A stretch of 64,000 nt of DNA from Knufia peltigerae (lineage: Eukaryota; Ascomycota; Eurotiomycetes; Chaetothyriales; Trichomeriaceae), in NCBI GenBank assembly GCA_030247855.1, contig JAPDRN010000084.1, positions 1 to 64,000 on the forward strand, given 5' to 3'. The notes below the pieces were generated by a model. The model ran no database searches, was not told the DNA's origin, and saw nothing but the letters and a program-made list of their open reading frames with translations. Both the position numbers and the translations under genes were made by a program. Positions 49,402 through 57,730 of the stretch are shown piece after piece (the first letter of the stretch is position 1; the number at the start of each line of letters is the position of its first letter).

Positions 49402-50454
49402 TCAGATTCCCAGCATGCGGTGCAGTGATTGCGGGTCCGTGCCGCTGTCGGCGAAATCATCAAAGGCGCGCTCCGTCACGCGGATGATGTGGTCGCGGAT
49501 GAAGGGAGCACCCTCGCGCGCGCCGTCTTCCGGGTGCTTCAGGCAGCACTCCCACTCCAGCACTGCCCAGCCGGGGAAATCGTACTGCGCGAATTTCGAG
49601 AAGATCGCCTTGAAGTCGATCTGCCCATCGCCGGGTGAACGGAACCGGCCCGGACGATCGATCCAGTCCTGGTAGCCGCCATAGACGCCACTGCTGGCAC
49701 TGGCGTGGTACTCGGCGTCCTTGACGTGGAAGATGCCGATGCGCGCGTGGTAGCGGTCGATGAAGCCGAGGTAGTCCATCTGCTGCAGCAGCAGATGGCT
49801 GGGGTCGTACAGGATCTTCGCGCGGGGATGGTGGTCCACCACGTCCAGGAAGCGCTCGAAGGTCGCGCCGTCATGCAGGTCCTCGCCCGGGTGGATCTCG
49901 AAGCACAGGTCCACGCCGCAGGCGTCGAACGTATCCAGGATGGGGCGCCAGCGGCGACCGAGTTCGGCGAAGGCTTCTTCCACAAGACCAGGCGGGCGTT
50001 GCGGCCAGGGATAGAAGTAGGGCCAGGCCAGCGCGCCGGAGAACGTGGCATGCGCGGTCAGGCCCAGGCGCTGGCTGGCCTTGGCGGCCAGCAGCAGCTG
50101 CTCCACTGCCCAGGCCTGGCGGGCGGCAGGATCACCGCGTTTGTCCGGCGGCGCGAATCCGTCAAACAGCGCGTCATAGGCGGGATGGACGGCGACCAGC
50201 TGCCCCTGCAGGTGGGTGGACAGCTCGGTGATCTGCACGCCATGTCCGGCCAGCATGCCGGCGATGTCGTCACAGTACGCCTGGCTGCTCGCCGCCTTGG
50301 CCAGATCGAACAGGTGGGGCGCGCTGGTCGGCACTTGTAGGCCAGAATAGCCCAGCCCCGCGGCCCATCCGGCCAGCGTGTCCAGCCGATCAAAAGGAGC
50401 TGTGTCGCCGATGAACTGCGCCAGGAACAGCGCTGGACCCTTGAGCGTTTTCAA
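49402..50454 (-). CDS. Sugar phosphate isomerase/epimerase (TIM barrel), first gene of the operon
   Basis: This 350-residue xylose-isomerase-like TIM-barrel protein has no signal peptide. Landmarks: MKTLKGPALFLAQFIGD at the start, CFEIHPGEDLHDGATFERFLD, AKILYDPSHLLLQQMDYLGF, GIFHVKDAEYH and AVLEWECCLKHPEDGAREG. I chose the TTG at 50452-50454 because GAGGG lies 9 nt before it and homology starts with KTLKGPALFLAQF. A further upstream in-frame TTG (50475) falls inside the operator. It is the first of five minus-strand genes, controlled by the operator at 50471. Confidence 0.87.
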   Translation of the reverse strand: MKTLKGPALFLAQFIGDTAPFDRLDTLAGWAAGLGYSGLQVPTSAPHLFDLAKAASSQAYCDDIAGMLAGHGVQITELSTHLQGQLVAVHPAYDALFDGFAPPDKRGDPAARQAWAVEQLLLAAKASQRLGLTAHATFSGALAWPYFYPWPQRPPGLVEEAFAELGRRWRPILDTFDACGVDLCFEIHPGEDLHDGATFERFLDVVDHHPRAKILYDPSHLLLQQMDYLGFIDRYHARIGIFHVKDAEYHASASSGVYGGYQDWIDRPGRFRSPGDGQIDFKAIFSKFAQYDFPGWAVLEWECCLKHPEDGAREGAPFIRDHIIRVTERAFDDFADSGTDPQSLHRMLGI

Positions 50455-50470
50455 GATGATTCGCCCTCGA

Positions 50471-50484
50471 TGCAATCGATTGCA
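50471..50484 (-). promoter_or_regulatory. LacI-type operator for the minus-strand operon and the LacI gene
   Basis: TGCAATCGATTGCA is a perfect 14-bp palindrome (16 bp with its flanking A and T), identical to the one at 41806-41819. On the minus strand a GATAAT -10-like box (50484-50489) ends at its edge; no strong -35 is seen. It lies 16 bp from the TTG start of the isomerase gene and 65 bp upstream of the divergent LacI gene, so it could serve both. Confidence 0.75.
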
Positions 50485-50549
50485 TTATCCTAGCAGGGGC
50501 ATTCGAAAGACCCGTTGTGCACTGCACAGCGGAAGGAAGAGGTAACGCC

Positions 50550-51557
50550 ATGGCCACCATCTACGACATCGCAAAGCACGTCGGCGTCTCTGCCGGGACG
50601 GTGTCGCGAGCACTTTCCCGGCCGGACAAAGTCCTGCCGGCCACCCGCACGCGCATCGAGCAGGCGGCCGCTGCGCTGGGCTATGTTCCCAACACCGTTG
50701 CCCGGACGCTCAAGACCCAGCGCAGCGGCAAGATCCTGGTCACCGTCCCGGACATTGCCAACCCGTTCTTCGCGCAGATCCTGCAGGGCGCGGAGGATGC
50801 GGCGCAGGCCGTCGGCTACGCCGTCCTGCTGGGCGATACCCAGAACCTGCCCGAGCGCGAGGAGCGTTACGCGCAGATGCTCCGGCGCAACGAGGCCGAT
50901 GGCCTGATCGTGCTGGGGCATCGCCTGCCGCCGACGGCGCGCGATATCGTCGAGCAACGGGGTGTCGCCGCGCCGGTGGTCAACGGCTGCGAGTTCGACC
51001 CCGCGCTGGGCATTCCCAGCGTCCACATCGACAACGCCGCCGCCGCGCGCGCGGTGATGGAACACCTGTACGGCCTGGGGCACGAGCGGATCGCCGTGGT
51101 AGGCGGGCCGCCCGACAATCCCCTGCATACGCAACGGCTGGAAGGGGTTCGCGCCGCTGGCAGGGCGCGTGGCCGCCTGCGCCACCTCAGCGTCGTGCCG
51201 GGTGACTTCTCGGTGGAGTCCGGCCATGCGGCTGCGACGGCGCTGTTGACGGTCGCGTCCGCACCCACCGCGATCTTCTGTTTCAGCGACCAGATGGCGC
51301 TGGGGACGCTGGCGGCCTGCCGGGATCTGGGCATCCGCGTGCCCGATGACCTGTCCATCGTCGGCTTCGACGACCTGGCGTCATCGCGTTACCTGACGCC
51401 TCCGTTGACGACCATCAGGCAGCCGATGCGGGAGATCGGCGAGCGCGCGGTCAACCTGCTGCTGGCCATCATCGAACAGGTCGACGTGCCGCGTCAGCAG
51501 ACGCTGGAGTTCAGCTTGATGGTGCGGGGCTCGACGGCTGCGCCCAGACGCAGCTGA
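50550..51557 (+). CDS. LacI-family repressor of the 3-keto-glycoside locus
   Basis: This 335-residue LacI-type regulator has HTH ATIYDIAKHVGVSAGTVSRAL, a hinge TRIEQAAAALGYVPNTVARTLKT, and a sugar-binding-like effector domain ending VGFDDLASSRYLTPPLTTI. The ATG at 50550 follows GGAAGGAAGAGG. It is divergent from the isomerase gene, with the palindrome TGCAATCGATTGCA between them and a second copy at 41806. Its physical position makes it the obvious regulator of both operons. The inducer is probably a glycoside or keto-sugar from the pathway. Confidence 0.92.
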   Translation: MATIYDIAKHVGVSAGTVSRALSRPDKVLPATRTRIEQAAAALGYVPNTVARTLKTQRSGKILVTVPDIANPFFAQILQGAEDAAQAVGYAVLLGDTQNLPEREERYAQMLRRNEADGLIVLGHRLPPTARDIVEQRGVAAPVVNGCEFDPALGIPSVHIDNAAAARAVMEHLYGLGHERIAVVGGPPDNPLHTQRLEGVRAAGRARGRLRHLSVVPGDFSVESGHAAATALLTVASAPTAIFCFSDQMALGTLAACRDLGIRVPDDLSIVGFDDLASSRYLTPPLTTIRQPMREIGERAVNLLLAIIEQVDVPRQQTLEFSLMVRGSTAAPRRS

Positions 51558-51597
51558 GCGCAACGGCGAGGCTGCATGATGCCGCGCTTTCTCCGCC

Positions 51598-51990
51598 TCA
51601 GGGCTTCCCGCGCCTGGCGTCCACGCTGTAGCGGCCCGGTCCACTGCAGGCCAGCAGCAGGAAGCCGCCGGCGATGGCCAGATTCTTCAGGAACATGATC
51701 TGCTGCACCGGGTCGGCGAGCTGGTGGTGGAAGATGAAGGCCGTGACCAGGCTGAAGGCGGCCAGCACCGCTGCCACTGCCCGGGTCTGCAGGCCAAGCA
51801 GGATGCACAGCGCCGTGCCGATCTCGAACAGGATGGTGGGCCACAGCAGGATGCCGGGAAGACCCATCGCCGCCATGTAGCCCTGTGTTGCCGCCGGGTC
51901 GGACAGCTTGCCCAGGCCGGATACCAGGAACAGCAGCATCAGCAGAACGCGGGCGGCCAGCTTCGCAAGGGAGTGAAGTGATGTGTCCAC
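51598..51990 (-). CDS. DoxX-family membrane protein
   Basis: This 130-residue DoxX protein has four predicted transmembrane helices: LAARVLLMLLFLVSGLGKL at the start, GILLWPTILFEIGTALCILLGL, VAAVLAAFSLVTAFIFHHQ, and IMFLKNLAIAGGFLLLAC (the conserved K-N-x-A-x-x-GG). DoxX-like proteins are poorly understood membrane proteins, sometimes linked to redox stress. I chose the GTG start at 51990, which follows GAGGAC by 7 nt; an upstream in-frame ATG has no ribosome site. Confidence 0.85.
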   Translation of the reverse strand: MDTSLHSLAKLAARVLLMLLFLVSGLGKLSDPAATQGYMAAMGLPGILLWPTILFEIGTALCILLGLQTRAVAAVLAAFSLVTAFIFHHQLADPVQQIMFLKNLAIAGGFLLLACSGPGRYSVDARRGKP

Positions 51991-52176
51991 GGCAACGTCC
52001 TCAGGGTGGGCAGGGCGGGGGATGATCAACAACCATGCAGGGCGGTATGCCCTTGCCCAACCGACCGGGCGCTGCAGCAGGATCTCCTGTCCGGCCATCG
52101 AATCCCATCACGGGTGAAGTGGGTGTTGAGAGCGAGGGCGCCGGCAGCCTGCCGACCCGCGCGGTGCGTCCTTGCC

Positions 52177-53217
52177 TCAGCGCCGCTCGTACCAGCCGCG
52201 CGATGCATTGACGATGCGCACCACCGACAGCATCACCGGTACTTCGATCAGCACGCCGACCACGGTCGCCAGCGCCGCGCCGGAATGCACGCCGAACAGG
52301 CCCACGGCGGTGGCCACGGCCAGTTCGAAGAAATTGCTGGCGCCGATCAGCGCCGAGGGACCGGCCACGCAGTGGGCGACGCCCAGGCGCCGGTTCAGCA
52401 GGTAGGCCAGCCCGGAGTTGAAGTAGACCTGGATCAGGATCGGGACCGCCAGGATGGCGATGACCAGCGGCTGCCGCACGATCTGCTCGCCCTGGAAGCC
52501 GAACAGCAGCACCAGCGTCAGCAGCAGCGCCAGCAGCGAGACCGGCCCCAGCTTTCGCAGTGCGGACTGCAGGCCGGCCTCCCCGTTGCGGGCCAGCAGC
52601 CAGCGCCGCAACAGTGCGGCCACCAGCACCGGCGCGATGATGTACAGCGACACCGACAGCAGCAGTGTGTCCCACGGCACGCTGATCGCCGACAGGCCCA
52701 GCAGCAGCGCCACCACCGGTGCATACGCCACCACCATGATCGCGTCGTTCAACGCCACCTGGCTGAGGGTGAAGTTGGCATCGCCGCGGCACAGGTTGCT
52801 CCACACGAACACCATGGCGGTGCAGGGCGCGGCTGCCAGCAGGATCAACCCGGCGATGTAGCTGTCGACCTGTGCGGCGGGCAGCGCATCAGCAAACACG
52901 TGGCGCAGGAAGAACCAGCCCAGCAGTGCCATCGAGAACGGCTTGACCGCCCAGTTGATGAGCAGCGTCACGCCGATGCCTTTCCAGTGCTGGCCGAGCT
53001 GGCGCATCGCACGGAAATCGACCCGCAGCAGCATCGGGATGATCATCAACCAGATCAGCACGGCGATGGGCAGGTTGACCTTGGCCACCTCCGCCGACGC
53101 CAGCGCAGCAAATGGCTGCGGCAGCACGTGGCCAAGCAGGGTACCTGCCACGATGCACAGCGCCACCCACAGCGTCAGGTAGCGCTCGAACAACCCCATC
53201 GGTGCCGGCGCGCTCAC
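52177..53217 (-). CDS. acr3: Arsenite efflux permease Acr3
   Basis: This 346-residue ACR3-family arsenite permease has ten predicted transmembrane helices. The key cysteine lies in LAAAPCTAMVFVWSNLCRGD, where Acr3 uses a Cys for arsenite transport. RLGVAHCVAGPSALIGASNFFELAVA is also characteristic. It exports arsenite made by ArsC. It overlaps arsC by 4 bp in an arsR-arsC-acr3 operon. Confidence 0.95.
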   Translation of the reverse strand: MSAPAPMGLFERYLTLWVALCIVAGTLLGHVLPQPFAALASAEVAKVNLPIAVLIWLMIIPMLLRVDFRAMRQLGQHWKGIGVTLLINWAVKPFSMALLGWFFLRHVFADALPAAQVDSYIAGLILLAAAPCTAMVFVWSNLCRGDANFTLSQVALNDAIMVVAYAPVVALLLGLSAISVPWDTLLLSVSLYIIAPVLVAALLRRWLLARNGEAGLQSALRKLGPVSLLALLLTLVLLFGFQGEQIVRQPLVIAILAVPILIQVYFNSGLAYLLNRRLGVAHCVAGPSALIGASNFFELAVATAVGLFGVHSGAALATVVGVLIEVPVMLSVVRIVNASRGWYERR

Positions 53218-53720
53218 GCCTCGCCATCCTCGGGTTGCACGAAACCGATGCGATCCAGCGCGTCTTTCAACTGCCCGCGGTCGGACCAGGTCGCTGCGGG
53301 CAATGCCAGCAGTGCCAGCAACCGTGCCTTGACGATGGCATGGGCCTGCGCGAACGCAGCCGCCTTGTCCTCCGCGCTGCCATCCACGGCAGCCGGATCA
53401 GGCAGGCCCCAATGCGTACGCACGAAGTCGCCGAACACCACCGGGCACGCCTCGGCGGCCGCGGCATCGCAGACCGTGATCACCAGGTCCATGGGCGCGC
53501 CGTCAGCGAACTCGTCCCACGATTTGCTGCGCAGGCCTGCGGTGGCGATGCCCTCGGCCTGCAACTGGGCAAGGGCGAACGGATTGACCTCGCCGGCCGG
53601 CTGGCTGCCGGCGCTGAACACCTCGAAGCGATGGCCTGCCCACGCCCGCAGCGTGGCTTCGGCAAGAACACTGCGGGCGGAATTGCCCGTGCACAGGAAC
53701 AGAACGCGTTGGGTGGTCAC
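53214..53720 (-). CDS. arsC: Arsenate reductase ArsC (thioredoxin-linked, low-molecular-weight phosphatase type)
   Basis: This 168-residue arsenate reductase is of the LMW-PTPase fold. Cys10 in the P-loop FLCTGNSARS attacks arsenate; Cys84 and Cys92 (ITVCDAAAAEACP) relay the disulfide to thioredoxin. It begins with GTG at 53720 after a GGAG site, 15 bp past the arsR stop. It converts arsenate to arsenite for export by Acr3. Confidence 0.95.
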   Translation of the reverse strand: MTTQRVLFLCTGNSARSVLAEATLRAWAGHRFEVFSAGSQPAGEVNPFALAQLQAEGIATAGLRSKSWDEFADGAPMDLVITVCDAAAAEACPVVFGDFVRTHWGLPDPAAVDGSAEDKAAAFAQAHAIVKARLLALLALPAATWSDRGQLKDALDRIGFVQPEDGEA

Positions 53721-53735
53721 GAAGCGGATCTCCGG

Positions 53736-54065
53736 TCAGCAGGCGCAATCAGGGGACGTCGGGCTGCAGGCCGGATCGGGCGAGCCTGCGCAGCAGTTGT
53801 GGGTGAGGTACTCGATCAGGCCGGTCATGGCACTGAAGTTGGCGCGGTAGCAGACGTTGCGGCCCTGGCTCTCGCTCTCGACCAGCCCGGCCTGCAGCAA
53901 CTCCTTCAGGTGGAAGCTGAGCGTGGCCGGCGGCACCTGCAGGACGCCGCCGATGTCACCGGCCATGCGGCCGGCCGGGCCGGCTTCCACCAGCAACCGG
54001 AAGGCGGCCAGGCGGGTGGCATGGCCAAGGGCGGTGAGGGCGGCGATTGCATTTTTCGTTTCCAT
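53736..54065 (-). CDS. arsR: ArsR-family arsenic-responsive repressor
   Basis: This 109-residue winged-helix ArsR protein starts METKNAIAALTALGHATRLAAFRLL. The DNA-recognition helix lies in LQVPPATLSFHLKELLQAGLV, and a C-terminal cysteine group (THNCCAGSPDPACSPTSPDC) can bind As(III). This Cys arrangement is unlike E. coli ArsR (CVC in helix 4) and resembles the C-terminal-site ArsR of several proteobacteria. The ATG at 54063-54065 is 17 bp from the divergent arsH ATG; an upstream in-frame Met would overlap arsH. Confidence 0.93.
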   Translation of the reverse strand: METKNAIAALTALGHATRLAAFRLLVEAGPAGRMAGDIGGVLQVPPATLSFHLKELLQAGLVESESQGRNVCYRANFSAMTGLIEYLTHNCCAGSPDPACSPTSPDCAC

Positions 54066-54082
54066 ATTTCTAGAATAGTCGA
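54047..54082 (+). promoter_or_regulatory. arsH promoter, probably leaderless
   Basis: TTGCAT (54047-54052), an 18-bp spacer and TAGAAT (54071-54076) precede the arsH ATG (54083) by 6 bp, so transcription would begin at or next to the start codon. There is no room for a ribosome-binding leader. Confidence 0.55.
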
Positions 54083-54101
54083 ATGAATGAATCCCTCGCA
54101 A
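54066..54101 (-). promoter_or_regulatory. arsR promoter, probably leaderless
   Basis: On the minus strand TTGCGA (54096-54101), an 18-bp spacer and TATTCT (54072-54077) precede the arsR ATG (54065) by 6 nt. The two -10 boxes overlap in the palindrome TATTCTAGAATA (54072 region), a plausible ArsR operator that would control both genes. Confidence 0.5.
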
Positions 54102-54814
54102 GTCCCACCCTCCCGCATTTGGCCGAAGCCTCGCTTCTCCAGCCCGACCCGATCCTGCTGGGCACCGGCCGCGCGCACCCGCCGCGGATCCTGCTGCTGT
54201 ATGGCTCGCTGCGCCCACAGTCGTTCAGCCGCAAGCTGGCGCTGGAGGCCGAGCATCTGCTGCGCCACCTCGGCTGCGAGACCCGGGTGTTCGATCCACA
54301 TGCGTTGCCCATGCTCGACAGCGTCGGCGCCGATCACCCTGAAGTGCAGCGCCTGCGCGCGTGGTCGCAATGGTCCGAAGGCCAGGTCTGGATCAGCCCG
54401 GAGCGCCACGGCACGGTCACCGGCGTGTTCAAGAACCAGATCGACTGGCTGCCGCTGGAAGACGGCAGCGTGCGCCCGACCCAAGGCAGGACGCTGGCAG
54501 TGATGCAGGTCAGTGGCGGTTCGCAGTCGTTCAACACGGTCAACACGCTGCGCGTGCTGGGACGATGGATGCGCATGCTGACCATCCCCAACCAGTCTTC
54601 GGTGGCCAAGGCATGGCAGGAGTTCGACGAGAACGGGCGGATGAAACCGTCGGCGTACTACGACCGGGTAGTGGATGTGATGGAGGAGCTGGTCAAGTTC
54701 ACGCTGCTCACGCGGGATCGTTCGGACTACCTGGTGGATCGCTACAGCGAGCGCAAGGGTGATCAGCAGGCGGCCGCATTGGCACGTGCGGCAGGGGCGG
54801 TGGCCGCACGCTGA
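54083..54814 (+). CDS. arsH: ArsH NADPH-dependent FMN reductase (organoarsenical resistance)
   Basis: This 243-residue ArsH is a flavoprotein that oxidises trivalent organoarsenicals and reduces dyes or quinones. It shows the NADPH-FMN reductase fold: RILLLYGSLRPQSFSRKLALEA (flavin phosphate loop), DQISWLPLEDG-like IDWLPLED and VMQVSGGSQSFNTVNTLRVLGRWM. The gene starts 17 bp from the divergent arsR start and lacks a leader. Confidence 0.95.
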   Translation: MNESLASPTLPHLAEASLLQPDPILLGTGRAHPPRILLLYGSLRPQSFSRKLALEAEHLLRHLGCETRVFDPHALPMLDSVGADHPEVQRLRAWSQWSEGQVWISPERHGTVTGVFKNQIDWLPLEDGSVRPTQGRTLAVMQVSGGSQSFNTVNTLRVLGRWMRMLTIPNQSSVAKAWQEFDENGRMKPSAYYDRVVDVMEELVKFTLLTRDRSDYLVDRYSERKGDQQAAALARAAGAVAAR

Positions 54815-54901
54815 GGGCACGCGGAGCCGTAGGAACGCGCGCATGCGCGGACGCATCACCTCAATCCACTACCATGGGCCACCCCACCAGGATGTGCCCC
54901 G

Positions 54902-55927
54902 ATGTCCCTCGTCATCCCGACCCTGCCCAGGCCTCCCGCCGCACGCATTGCCGCCTGGCTGATGATGCTGCTGGGCATGTGGCTGGCACTGAAGCTTGGC
55001 CTGGTGGTGACCCTGCTGTCGGGCCTGCTGGTGTTCCAGTTGACCCATGTGCTGGCCTCCACCGTGGAAGGCAAGCTGCGTCCTGGGCGGGCACGGGCGA
55101 TCGCGGTGATCGTGCTGTCGGCGGTGATCATCAGTGCACTGGTGCTGGCCGGCATCGGCGTGGCCTCGTTCTTCCGCAACGAGACCGGTGGCCCGGACGT
55201 GTTGCTGGCGCGGTTGATGGACATCCTCAACACCTCCCGGCACCAGGTGCCGGCCCTGCTGCAGCCTTACATCCCTGAAGACCTGACGGCGCTGCGTGCG
55301 GCCGTCAACGAATGGGCCGCCGAGCACCAGCGCCAGCTGGGCGTGGCCGGCACATCGGTGGTGCAGGTGGGGGTGCGGGTGCTGATCGGCATGGTGCTGG
55401 GCGCGATGATCGCGCTGTACGACGAACTGCCGCTGCCGAAGATGGGCCCACTGGCGCAGGAGCTGATCGGCCGCACCAGCCGCCTGGCCACCGCGTTCCG
55501 CCAGGTGGTGTTCGCCCAGGTCAAGATCTCGCTGCTCAACACCGTGTTCACCGCTATCTTCCTGCTGGGGGTGCTGCCGCTGTTCGGCGTGCACCTGCCG
55601 CTGTCGAAGACGCTGGTGCTGATCACCTTCCTGGCGGGCCTGCTGCCGGTGGTGGGCAACATCATCTCCAACACCATCATCGCCATCGTCGCACTGTCGG
55701 TGTCGTTCTACGTGGCCGTGGTTGCGCTGCTGTACCTGGTGGTGATCCACAAGCTGGAGTACTTCCTCAACGCGCGCATCGTCGGCGGCGAGATCCAGGC
55801 ACGCGCCTGGGAGCTGCTGCTGGCCATGCTGGTGATGGAAGCGGCGTTCGGCCTGCCCGGGCTGGTAGCCGCGCCGGTGTTCTACGCCTACGTGAAGCGC
55901 GAACTGGTGGACCAGCGCTGGATTTGA
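54902..55927 (+). CDS. AI-2E family permease
   Basis: This 341-residue membrane protein of the AI-2E transporter (PerM/TqsA) family has about seven predicted transmembrane helices: two early pairs, a soluble region (about 95-155), then helices such as LLNTVFTAIFLLGVLPLFGV and LVLITFLAGLLPVVGNIISNT, the family's G-N-x-x-S motif. Substrates range from AI-2 to Na+/H+; none can be assigned here. Confidence 0.85.
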   Translation: MSLVIPTLPRPPAARIAAWLMMLLGMWLALKLGLVVTLLSGLLVFQLTHVLASTVEGKLRPGRARAIAVIVLSAVIISALVLAGIGVASFFRNETGGPDVLLARLMDILNTSRHQVPALLQPYIPEDLTALRAAVNEWAAEHQRQLGVAGTSVVQVGVRVLIGMVLGAMIALYDELPLPKMGPLAQELIGRTSRLATAFRQVVFAQVKISLLNTVFTAIFLLGVLPLFGVHLPLSKTLVLITFLAGLLPVVGNIISNTIIAIVALSVSFYVAVVALLYLVVIHKLEYFLNARIVGGEIQARAWELLLAMLVMEAAFGLPGLVAAPVFYAYVKRELVDQRWI

Positions 55928-55982
55928 CCCGCCTTCAAGCGAGCGCAGCGCTACACTGATCCGCACGCCAGGGGGTACATCG

Positions 55983-57725
55983 ATGGGCCGCAGGGCATCG
56001 CCAAACGGACTGCAGACCTGGCTCTGGATCCTCGGTGGCCTGTTCGTGCTGTGCACGCTGCCGCTGATGGCCATCGCGCTGGTGCAGGGCACGCAGCGTT
56101 ACACCGAAGCCGAGGCCAACCTGGTCAGCTTGCAGCAACTGCGGCAGACCTTCGAACTGGCCAATCTGGTGTCGGCCGAGCGTGGACCGGCCAACAGCCT
56201 GCTCGGCGCCGACAGCACCGATGTGCAGGAGCAACGCCGACTGGCCGCGCAGCTGGCGGTCGCACGGCTGCGGGTGGACGCGGCGACGCAGCACCTGCAG
56301 AGCGTGTTCCAGAACGACCCGCGGGTGGTGGACGAAACGCCGCGCCTGCACGAAGCGCGGCGGCGCTTGCAGACTGCGCGCACCGCGGTCGACCGGGTGG
56401 CCGCGCTGCCAAGAGGCGAGCGCTCGGCAGAGGAGGTGGAGCACGCGATCAACAACATGTTCGCGGTGTATGACCGGCTGCAGGCGCTGACCTCGGTGCA
56501 GATCAGCGATCTGGTCGCGGCTGATCGCGAAGCCGCGATTCCTGCCATGCAGGGGCAGATCCTGATCGACCTGCGCGAGCACGGTGGCCGCTTGGCATCC
56601 AACGTGATGGTGCCGCTGGCCGTGCCGGGCGCATGGCGGGAGCCGCAGGTGCGCGCTGCGCAGCAGACCGAGGGCCGCCTGCTGGAGCTGTGGCGGTTGG
56701 CCGCCAGCCACGAATCGGTGTTCCGCAGCGAGCCGACGCTGTCCTGGCATTGGGACATGGCGCGTCGCCAGTTCTTCGGCCAGTCACTGCCGATGGTGGA
56801 ACAGCTGATCGAAGATGGCCGGCGCGGCGTATCGCCACCCTGGACAGCGGCCGAGTTCACCACACGCTACGTGCCCACCCTGCAATCGCTGGAAGCGCTG
56901 CGCGATGGCTACCTCGGCGTTTCGATCGCACGCTTCGAGCACGCCCGCAACAAGGAAGCGGTACGCCTGGCTGTCCTGAGCGCCACTGCATTGGGGACGT
57001 TGCTGCTGCTTGCGCTGGCGTTGCGTATCGCCCACGTGCAGATCCTGCGGCCGTTGCTGCAGGCGCAGGCGCAGGTGATCCAGATCGCCTCGGACACGCC
57101 GGGCGCCGAGCGGCACGCCACCCACCCGATGGCGGAAATGCAGCGCCTGTTCGATGCCATCGAGATACTGCGGGCGAAGTCGCACCAGCGTTCGGCATTG
57201 ACCCGTGAGCTGCGCGAACTGGCAGATACCGATCAGCTGACCGGCCTGTTGAACCGGCGCTCGCTGGAGGAGCTGGTACGACAGCGGCATGCCGATGGAA
57301 GCATGCAGGCGGTGGTGATTCTGCTGGACGTTGATCATTTCAAATCGATCAACGATGGGCAGGGCCATGCGGCCGGTGACGATGTGCTGGTGCAGGTGGC
57401 GCAGTTGCTGCGCAGCCACCTGCGCCGCAACGACAGCGTCGCCCGTTACGGCGGCGAGGAATTCCTGGTGCTGCTGGCCGACGGCGATCTGGCCAGTGGC
57501 CGACAGCTGGCCGAGTCGCTGCGGGTAGCACTGCGTGGCAACGACATCGTGTTGAGCAACAGCGACATCCTGCGGGTCACTGCCAGCTTCGGTGTTGCCC
57601 TGGGCACGCTCGACCCGATCGGCTGGCACGCGCTGGTACGTGCTGCCGACAAGGCCATGTACGCGGCCAAATCGCTTGGCCGCGACCGGGTGCAGGTGGC
57701 CACGGGTGGGCGTGCGGCACGCTGA
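55983..57725 (+). CDS. Membrane diguanylate cyclase (GGDEF)
   Basis: This 580-residue inner-membrane protein has an N-terminal transmembrane helix (about 14-36), a periplasmic helical sensor (about 37-327) and a second helix (about 328-350), followed by a HAMP-like linker. The C-terminal GGDEF domain has the active site GGEEF at 490-494 and an intact allosteric I-site RRND (481-484) five residues before it. It should make cyclic di-GMP with product inhibition. No EAL domain is present. The sensed signal is unknown. The gene stands alone. Confidence 0.95.
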   Translation: MGRRASPNGLQTWLWILGGLFVLCTLPLMAIALVQGTQRYTEAEANLVSLQQLRQTFELANLVSAERGPANSLLGADSTDVQEQRRLAAQLAVARLRVDAATQHLQSVFQNDPRVVDETPRLHEARRRLQTARTAVDRVAALPRGERSAEEVEHAINNMFAVYDRLQALTSVQISDLVAADREAAIPAMQGQILIDLREHGGRLASNVMVPLAVPGAWREPQVRAAQQTEGRLLELWRLAASHESVFRSEPTLSWHWDMARRQFFGQSLPMVEQLIEDGRRGVSPPWTAAEFTTRYVPTLQSLEALRDGYLGVSIARFEHARNKEAVRLAVLSATALGTLLLLALALRIAHVQILRPLLQAQAQVIQIASDTPGAERHATHPMAEMQRLFDAIEILRAKSHQRSALTRELRELADTDQLTGLLNRRSLEELVRQRHADGSMQAVVILLDVDHFKSINDGQGHAAGDDVLVQVAQLLRSHLRRNDSVARYGGEEFLVLLADGDLASGRQLAESLRVALRGNDIVLSNSDILRVTASFGVALGTLDPIGWHALVRAADKAMYAAKSLGRDRVQVATGGRAAR

Positions 57726-57730
57726 GAGTG

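Noticed and set aside
52006..53850. 614-residue plus-strand frame
   Set aside because: It is antisense to acr3 and arsC, which are certain; composition is His/Gln/Arg-rich shadow.
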